NCBI GenBank assembly: GCA_016791085.1
Contig: JAEUNN010000387.1
Coordinates: 1 to 6,569, forward strand
Reading direction: 5' to 3'
From: Rhodocyclaceae bacterium
Lineage (GTDB): Bacteria > Pseudomonadota > Gammaproteobacteria > Burkholderiales > Rhodocyclaceae
Length of the DNA: 6,569 nucleotides
Part shown: positions 1 through 3,827 of the stretch, piece by piece
Layout: every line of letters starts with the position of its first letter
Numbering within the stretch: the stretch's first letter is position 1
Notes under the pieces: generated by a model
Told to the model about the DNA's origin: nothing
The model's input: only the letters and a program-made list of their open reading frames with translations
The model's database searches: none
Position numbers and translations under genes: made by a program

Positions 1-642
1 GAAACCACCAGTTTCACCTTCATCGCCCTGTTCGTCGCCAGCCTGGGGGCGGAAGTCGTGGCCGGCCACCGCATCGTCGCCAACCTGTACGCGCTCTGTT
101 ACATGCTGCCGCTGGCGCTGGCCTCCGGCACCCTGGTGCTGGTAGGCCAGGCTTGCGGCGCGCAGGACGGCCGCCGCGCCCGGGCAACCGCCCAGGCCGG
201 CATCCTGACCGCCGCCGTTTGCGGTGCCGCGCTGGGTGGCGCACTCTGGTGGTGGGGCAACGCGCTCATCGCGGCCTATACGGCCGACGCCGCGGTGCGC
301 CAGGTAGCGCAAGGTCTGTTGCCCTATGTGCTGGTATTTCTGGCCATAGACGGCACGCACACGGTGGCATCGTTTTCGCTGCGCGGCTACAAGGTGACCG
401 CCTTGCCCATGGCCATACACGTCGTGTGCTTCTGGGGCGTCGCGCTGGGCGGCGGCTGGTGGCTATGTTTCCGGGCGCAGCCGGCCATGGGTGCGGCCGG
501 CTTCTGGCTCATGGCGGTAGCCGGCACGCTGCTGGCGGCCCTGCTCGTGCTGGCACTGCTGGAATTCGTGGCGCGGCGCGAATTTGAAGGAATGCCGGCA
601 CCACCGCCGCGCGCCGGTGACGGCAACTCGGTGCCGGGCTAG
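1..642 (+). CDS. MATE family (NorM-type) multidrug efflux transporter, C-terminal half (5' partial)
   Basis: An inner-membrane antiporter of the MATE family, which exports cationic drugs in exchange for Na+ or H+. The frame is open from base 1 and ends at TAG 640-642, giving 213 visible residues against about 450 for the family, so the N-terminal lobe lies off the left edge. Six hydrophobic segments fit TM7-12: roughly residues 1-25, 31-54, 66-86, 104-128, 136-157 and 165-188. Compared from memory with Vibrio NorM, Glu1 falls at the functional TM7 acidic residue (E255) and Asp117 (codon 349-351), just before the conserved SLRGYK motif, falls at the TM10 acidic residue (D371). Retention of both argues for an active NorM-like pump. 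The tail after TM12 is short, rich in Pro and Gly, and probably cytoplasmic. The gene ends convergently with dut, with no visible terminator. Family assignment is secure; substrate and coupling ion cannot be read from the sequence. Confidence 0.94.
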   Translation, partial: ETTSFTFIALFVASLGAEVVAGHRIVANLYALCYMLPLALASGTLVLVGQACGAQDGRRARATAQAGILTAAVCGAALGGALWWWGNALIAAYTADAAVRQVAQGLLPYVLVFLAIDGTHTVASFSLRGYKVTALPMAIHVVCFWGVALGGGWWLCFRAQPAMGAAGFWLMAVAGTLLAALLVLALLEFVARREFEGMPAPPPRAGDGNSVPG

Positions 643-1085
643 CGGCCGGTACTGCCGAATCCGCCGTCGCCGCGCTGGCTTGCCGGAAATTCATCCACGA
701 CATTGAGCGCCACCTTGATGACCGGCACCACCACCAGCTGGGCGATACGCTCCATGGGGCTTACCGTGTAGGGATCGCGGCCGCGGTTCCACAGCGAAAT
801 GAAAATTTCGCCCTGGTAGTCCGAATCGATCAGGCCGACCAGATTTCCCAGCACGATGCCGTGTTTGTGGCCCAGGCCCGAGCGCGGCAATATCATGGCG
901 GCCAAGCCCGGATCGGACAGGTGTATGGCCAGCCCGGCCGGTACCAGCACGCTCGCCCCGGCTTCCAGGTGCAGGGGCTGATCCAGGCAGGCGCGCAGGT
1001 CCAGGCCGGCCGATCCTTCGGTGGCGTAATGCGGCGGGTGTTCCTTGAGCCGCGGATCGAGAATTTTGACGTCTATGCGGTGCAT
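639..1085 (-). CDS. dut: Deoxyuridine 5'-triphosphate nucleotidohydrolase (dUTPase)
   Basis: Hydrolyses dUTP to dUMP and pyrophosphate, which keeps uracil out of DNA and supplies dUMP for thymidylate synthesis. It is a cytoplasmic homotrimer. The 148-aa length is close to E. coli Dut (151 aa). All five trimeric dUTPase motifs are visible: GSAGLDLRA (24-32), PRSGLG (67-72), the GLIDSDYQG stretch (84-92) with Asp87 matching the catalytic Asp90 of E. coli, RIAQLVVVPV (113-122), and the glycine-rich C-terminal arm RGDGGFGSTG (138-147) with the Phe that stacks on uracil. The ATG at 1083-1085 is chosen because an AAGGAG Shine-Dalgarno lies 5 nt upstream and the protein then begins MHRIDVKILD, as expected for the family. 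The frame stays open to 1262, but that extension overlaps coaBC and has no dUTPase character. The gene lies 88 nt downstream of coaBC on the same strand, so co-transcription is likely. Confidence 0.98.
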   Translation of the reverse strand: MHRIDVKILDPRLKEHPPHYATEGSAGLDLRACLDQPLHLEAGASVLVPAGLAIHLSDPGLAAMILPRSGLGHKHGIVLGNLVGLIDSDYQGEIFISLWNRGRDPYTVSPMERIAQLVVVPVIKVALNVVDEFPASQRGDGGFGSTGR

Positions 1086-1090
1086 GTCGG

Positions 1091-1096
1091 CTCCTT
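1091..1096 (-). promoter_or_regulatory. Shine-Dalgarno site of dut
   Basis: On the minus strand this reads AAGGAG, a strong anti-16S match placed 5 nt before the ATG at 1083-1085. It decides the dut start: the longer in-frame reading from 1262 would place initiation inside the coaBC 3' end. Confidence 0.85.
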
Positions 1097-1144
1097 CCTG
1101 AGCGCCGTGGCGCGGCGCGCCGGGCGGGTTGATGAGGGTCGGGC

Positions 1145-1165
1145 GGCGGCAGCCGGCCTGCCGCC
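1145..1165 (-). other. GC-rich hairpin between coaBC and dut
   Basis: A perfect 8-bp inverted repeat, GGCGGCAG (1145-1152) and CTGCCGCC (1158-1165), encloses a 5-nt loop. It starts 8 nt after the coaBC stop codon in the transcribed direction. No U-run follows on the minus strand, so it does not look like a rho-independent terminator. It could protect the coaBC mRNA 3' end, mark a processing site, or be a chance product of high GC content. Confidence 0.4.
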
Positions 1166-1173
1166 CTGCGCGT

Positions 1174-2409
1174 TCAGGCGCTGCGGGGCGCGGCGGCCAG
1201 GCGCGCGGCGTGCGCGATGATGTCGCGTGCAAGCTGTTCTTTGGGTGCGCGCGCGAGCGCATGGCGGCCTTCGGCGTCGTAAATGACCACGCTGTTGTCG
1301 CTGCCGCCCAGGCCGTCCTGCACCAGATTGCCGACCACCATGGGCAGCTTCTTGGCGCGCCGCTTGCCCTCGGCGTATTCGTCCAGATTGCGGCTTTCGG
1401 CCGCGAATCCCACGCAGAACGGGGCGTCCGGCAGCGCCGCCACCTCCGCCAGAATGTCCGGATTGGGCGTCAGTTCCACACTGAGCGGCGCGCCGCTTTT
1501 TTTGATTTTGTGCGGATTGGCCGCGGCGGGCCGGTAATCCGCGACCGCCGCCACCGCGATGAACAGGTCCTGGCCGCGCACGCGCTGCATCACCGCCGCG
1601 TGCATGTCTAGCGCCGAGCGCACCGCGACGCGTGTGACGGCGCGCGGCACGGCCAGGTCTACCGGCCCGCTCACCAGCGTCACGTCGGCACCGGCTTGCG
1701 CGGCCGCGCGCGCCAGCGCATAGCCCATGCGGCCGGAACTCAGATTGGTGATCACGCGCACCGGGTCGAGCGCTTCCTGGGTCGGCCCGGCGGTAATGAG
1801 CACGCGCCGGCCGGCGAGCAATTTGGGTTCAAAGAAGGCGACCAGTTCTTCCAGCAATTCTTCCGGCTCCAGCATGCGCCCCATGCCGATTTCGCCGCAG
1901 GCCTGATCGCCCGCGGCCGGGCCCAGCATGCTCACGCCGTCCTCGACCAACTGCGCGACGTTGCGCTGCGTAGCCGGGTTTTCCCACATCTGGCGGTTCA
2001 TGGCCGGCGCGACCAGCAGCGGACAGTCGCGCACGGCTCCGTCCATGCCGGCGCGCGGGCGCGCGAGGCACAGGGTGCTCAGCAAATCGTCCGCCATGCC
2101 CTGCACCAGCCGCGCCATGAAGTCGGCGCTGGCCGGCGCCACCAGCACCGCGTCGGCACCGCGCGTGAGGTCGATGTGCGCCATGTTGGCGGGCCGGCGC
2201 GCATCCCAGATATCGGTCCATACGTAATTGCCCGACAGCGCCTGGAAAGTAACCGGCGTCACGAAACGCGCGCCGGCCTCGGTCAGCACGACATCCACGG
2301 CCGCACCGGCTTTCACCAGCAGCCGGGTAAGTTCTGCCGACTTGTAGGCGGCAATGCCGCCGCTCACACCAAGTACGATACGCCGCCCGGAAAGTTCGCC
2401 CGCCGCCAT
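1174..2409 (-). CDS. coaBC: Bifunctional phosphopantothenoylcysteine decarboxylase / phosphopantothenate-cysteine ligase
   Basis: Catalyses two consecutive steps of coenzyme A synthesis. CoaB joins 4'-phosphopantothenate to cysteine using CTP, and the FMN-dependent CoaC decarboxylates the product to 4'-phosphopantetheine. The 411 aa compare with 406 for E. coli Dfp. The N-terminal CoaC flavoprotein domain (about 8-185) shows the GVSGGIAAYKSAEL phosphate/FMN loop, the catalytic His in NMAHID (His78), APAMNRQMWENP with Asn138, and the substrate-lid Cys171 in ACGEIGMGRM. The CoaB domain (about 200-405) shows VLITAGPTQE, TNLSSGRMG with conserved Asn222, VAAVADYRP, the KIKK motif (301-304) with the conserved Lys, and FAAESR. 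All key residues are present, so both activities should be intact. The ATG at 2407-2409 puts the first motif at the usual distance from the N-terminus, although its Shine-Dalgarno is poorly spaced. It probably heads a coaBC-dut transcript and is divergent from radC. Confidence 0.98.
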   Translation of the reverse strand: MAAGELSGRRIVLGVSGGIAAYKSAELTRLLVKAGAAVDVVLTEAGARFVTPVTFQALSGNYVWTDIWDARRPANMAHIDLTRGADAVLVAPASADFMARLVQGMADDLLSTLCLARPRAGMDGAVRDCPLLVAPAMNRQMWENPATQRNVAQLVEDGVSMLGPAAGDQACGEIGMGRMLEPEELLEELVAFFEPKLLAGRRVLITAGPTQEALDPVRVITNLSSGRMGYALARAAAQAGADVTLVSGPVDLAVPRAVTRVAVRSALDMHAAVMQRVRGQDLFIAVAAVADYRPAAANPHKIKKSGAPLSVELTPNPDILAEVAALPDAPFCVGFAAESRNLDEYAEGKRRAKKLPMVVGNLVQDGLGGSDNSVVIYDAEGRHALARAPKEQLARDIIAHAARLAAAPRSA

Positions 2410-2420
2410 GACAAATGTCG

Positions 2421-2426
2421 CCTCTC
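2421..2426 (-). promoter_or_regulatory. Weak, distant Shine-Dalgarno candidate for coaBC
   Basis: On the minus strand this reads GAGAGG, 11 nt before the chosen ATG, which is longer than the usual 5-9 nt. No alternative start codon lies nearby in frame with a better site, so the start stands but translation initiation may be modest. Confidence 0.4.
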
Positions 2427-2449
2427 GAATTACACTTGGAAAGTTCCAC

Positions 2450-2473
2450 GCGCCGGCCAATCCGGCCGGGCGC
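2450..2473 (-). other. Stem-loop in the coaBC leader / coaBC-radC divergent region
   Basis: GCGCCGGCC (2450-2458) pairs with GGCCGGGCGC (2464-2473) as a 9-bp stem with one bulged G and a 5-nt loop. If the TAGAAT element at 2483-2488 is the coaBC -10, the hairpin would lie within a few nucleotides of the coaBC mRNA 5' end, where stem-loops can protect a transcript from decay. It could equally be an operator-like palindrome, or chance in GC-rich DNA. Confidence 0.35.
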
Positions 2474-2482
2474 AGCGCGTCG

Positions 2483-2488
2483 ATTCTA
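2483..2488 (-). promoter_or_regulatory. Possible -10 element of the coaBC-dut promoter
   Basis: On the minus strand this reads TAGAAT, one mismatch from the sigma70 -10 consensus, in an otherwise very GC-rich 120-bp divergent gap. No good -35 hexamer is present at 16-19 bp spacing, so the promoter is weak or activator-dependent, or the match is chance. It predicts a start near 2476 and a leader of about 67 nt. Confidence 0.3.
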
Positions 2489-2517
2489 CCGCGTCGGGCG
2501 CGTTTCCCCGTTGTGTC

Positions 2518-2522
2518 GAGGA
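2518..2522 (+). promoter_or_regulatory. Shine-Dalgarno site of radC
   Basis: GAGGA lies 7 nt before the radC ATG at 2530, an ideal spacing. It is only 2 nt from an out-of-frame ATG at 2525, so it favours the 2530 start. The frame upstream is open back to 1696 but runs antisense to coaBC. Confidence 0.65.
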
Positions 2523-2529
2523 CCATGCC

Positions 2530-3210
2530 ATGACCATCAGCGACTGGCCCCTATCCGAGCGCCCGCGCGAAAAGCTGCTGCAACAGGGCGCGCAGGTGCT
2601 GAGCCCAGCCGAATTGCTGGCCATTTGCCTGCGCACCGGGGTGCGCGGCAAAAGCGCCGTGGATGTGGCGCGCGAACTGCTGGAGCACTATCAGGGGCGG
2701 CTGCTGGCGCTGATCGAAGCGCCGGTCGAAGAATTGTCCGCGCACGCCGGCCTCGGGCCCGCCAAAGCCGCGCAACTTAAAGCCAGCCTGGAAATTTCGC
2801 GCCGCGCACTGGTGCAAACCATGACCGAGCGCGACCTGCTCGGCTCGCCCACTGCCGTGCGCGACTGGCTGCGCCTGAAACTTGCCCACCTGAACCACGA
2901 AGTATTCATGGTGCTGCTGCTGGATGCGCAAAACCGGCTGATCGACGCCGCCGAACTGTTCCGCGGCACGCTCACGCAAACCAGCGTATATCCGCGCGAA
3001 GTCGTAAAGCTGGTGCTGGCGAGGAATGCCGCCGCGGTCATATTTGCGCACAACCACCCCAGCGGCACGGCCGAGCCCAGCCGCGCCGACGAGTGCCTGA
3101 CGCAAACGCTCAAACAGGCGCTGGCACTGGTCGATGTGCGCGTGCTGGACCATTTCATCGTGGCCGGTCTGGCGGCACCACTGTCGTTTTCCGAACGCGG
3201 CCTGCTCTGA
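2530..3210 (+). CDS. radC: RadC family JAMM/MPN+ domain protein
   Basis: A RadC/YicR family protein of 226 aa (E. coli RadC is 222 aa). The N-terminal part (about 1-95) starts with the family signature around SERPREKLLQQG and AELLAICLRTGVRGKSAVDVA, followed by a helix-hairpin-helix-like stretch near 68-89 (LSAHAGLGPAKA). The C-terminal MPN+ domain (about 105-226) carries a complete JAMM metal site: Glu157 in YPREVV, then HNHP with His174 and His176, then Ser184 and Asp187. Such sites bind zinc in JAMM proteases, so a hydrolase is plausible, but no enzymatic activity is firmly established for RadC. The original role in DNA repair was withdrawn because the E. coli radC102 phenotype mapped to recG. 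Start chosen from the GAGGA site 7 nt upstream. The gene precedes rpmB in the same direction, as in E. coli, but rpmB has its own promoter. I found no convincing radC promoter. Confidence 0.97.
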   Translation: MTISDWPLSERPREKLLQQGAQVLSPAELLAICLRTGVRGKSAVDVARELLEHYQGRLLALIEAPVEELSAHAGLGPAKAAQLKASLEISRRALVQTMTERDLLGSPTAVRDWLRLKLAHLNHEVFMVLLLDAQNRLIDAAELFRGTLTQTSVYPREVVKLVLARNAAAVIFAHNHPSGTAEPSRADECLTQTLKQALALVDVRVLDHFIVAGLAAPLSFSERGLL

Positions 3211-3234
3211 AGTGCGGTTGCGGCGCGGAACGGC

Positions 3235-3264
3235 TTGAACGCCACGCAAAACACGCGCTATAAT
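3235..3264 (+). promoter_or_regulatory. Sigma70-like promoter of rpmB-rpmG
   Basis: The -35 hexamer TTGAAC (3235-3240) and a perfect -10 TATAAT (3259-3264) are separated by 18 bp. The predicted start is near 3269-3272, leaving a leader of about 25-28 nt before rpmB. The discriminator after the -10 is CGCGG, and such GC-rich discriminators are typical of promoters under ppGpp/DksA (stringent) control, which fits ribosomal protein genes. This is the best promoter in the window. Confidence 0.85.
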
Positions 3265-3284
3265 CGCGGTCTTTTTTGAATCCG

Positions 3285-3290
3285 AGGGAG
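3285..3290 (+). promoter_or_regulatory. Shine-Dalgarno site of rpmB
   Basis: AGGGAG lies 6 nt before the ATG at 3297. It rules out the in-frame TTG at 3276, which would add seven residues not found in L28. Confidence 0.8.
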
Positions 3291-3296
3291 CACGCG

Positions 3297-3533
3297 ATGT
3301 CGCGCGTTTGCCAAGTAACCGGAAAAGCGCCCATGGTCGGGAACAACGTTTCGCACGCGAACAACAAGACCAAGCGCCGATTCCTGCCCAATCTCCAGCA
3401 GCGCCGCTTCTGGCTGGAGTCCGAAAAGCGTTTTGTGAGCCTGCGCGTTTCCACCCGTGGACTGCGCACGATAGACAAGAAAGGCCTGGAAGTGGTGCTG
3501 GCCGAAATGCGCGCGCGCGGCGAAAAGGTCTGA
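3297..3533 (+). CDS. rpmB: 50S ribosomal protein L28 (bL28)
   Basis: A small basic protein of the large ribosomal subunit. It is 78 aa, the same length as E. coli L28. It begins MSRVCQVTGKAPMVGNN, continues with the signature KTKRRFLPNLQQRRFW (about 25-40), then ESEKRFVSLRVS and IDKKGLE, and ends RARGEKV. Only one Cys (Cys5) is present, so this is the zinc-independent form without CXXC pairs. It is first in a two-gene operon, 54 nt ahead of rpmG, behind a strong promoter. Sequence character fits beta- or gammaproteobacteria, closer to the former. Confidence 0.99.
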   Translation: MSRVCQVTGKAPMVGNNVSHANNKTKRRFLPNLQQRRFWLESEKRFVSLRVSTRGLRTIDKKGLEVVLAEMRARGEKV

Positions 3534-3577
3534 GGCCACCCGCCCAGCCCACGTCCGCACGCCAACGACCATCACCC

Positions 3578-3583
3578 GGAGAG
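3578..3583 (+). promoter_or_regulatory. Shine-Dalgarno site of rpmG
   Basis: GGAGAG lies 4 nt before the rpmG ATG (6 nt from the GGAG core), which supports translation of the short downstream gene from 3588. Confidence 0.75.
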
Positions 3584-3587
3584 CATC

Positions 3588-3755
3588 ATGGCCAAAGGTA
3601 TCCGAGAAAAAATCAAGCTGGAATCCACCGCCGGCACGGGGCATTTCTACACCACCAGCAAGAACAAGCGCACCACGCCGGAAAAGCTGGAATTCATGAA
3701 ATTCGACCCCAAAGCACGCAAGCACGTCCTGTACAAGGAAGTGAAGCTCAAGTAA
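3588..3755 (+). CDS. rpmG: 50S ribosomal protein L33 (bL33)
   Basis: A large-subunit ribosomal protein located near the tRNA exit site. The 55-aa product runs from ATG 3588 to TAA 3753-3755 and matches the length of E. coli L33. It starts MAKGIREKIKLESTAGTGHF, includes YTTSKNKRTTPEKLE, and ends KHVLYKEVKLK. There are no cysteines, so this is the zinc-free form rather than the four-Cys form. It follows rpmB as in most proteobacteria and is followed 19 nt later by a rho-independent terminator. In E. coli the next gene is mutM; here the operon ends. Confidence 0.99.
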   Translation: MAKGIREKIKLESTAGTGHFYTTSKNKRTTPEKLEFMKFDPKARKHVLYKEVKLK

Positions 3756-3774
3756 GCGCTTGCGCGCCGGTACG

Positions 3775-3802
3775 AAAAAGCCCGCCGCGTGCGGGTTTTT
3801 TT
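3775..3802 (+). terminator. Rho-independent terminator of rpmB-rpmG, also usable by tamB
   Basis: A 5-bp GC stem, CCCGC (3781-3785) and GCGGG (3791-3795), has a CGCGT loop and is followed by seven T (3796-3802). AAAAAG (3775-3780) precedes it and can extend the stem by A-U and G-U pairs. Read on the minus strand, the same hairpin is followed by TTTTT, 25 nt after the tamB stop, so it can end both convergent transcripts. Confidence 0.9.
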
Positions 3803-3827
3803 GTGCCTGCCGGGGGCTGCGGCAGGC

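Noticed and set aside
1086..1262. In-frame upstream extension of dut by 59 residues.
   Set aside because: It overlaps the coaBC 3' end, is Arg/Pro-rich, and the AAGGAG site directly before the ATG at 1085 together with the family N-terminus fixes the shorter start.
2410..2526. In-frame upstream extension of coaBC by 39 residues to an ATG at 2526.
   Set aside because: Known CoaBC proteins start a few residues before the GVSGG loop, and the extension would cover the whole divergent promoter region.
1696..2529. Long plus-strand open frame antisense to coaBC and continuous in frame with radC, as if radC had a 278-residue N-terminal extension.
   Set aside because: The translation is rich in Arg, His, Ala and Gly with no family character. 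RadC homologues start at the ATG at 2530, which has a Shine-Dalgarno, and open antisense frames are common in GC-rich DNA.
2551..3725. Minus-strand open frames running antisense to radC, rpmB and rpmG (2551-3552, 3155-3565, 3258-3725).
   Set aside because: They overlap one another and three certain genes, cross the rpmB promoter, and show no recognisable domain.
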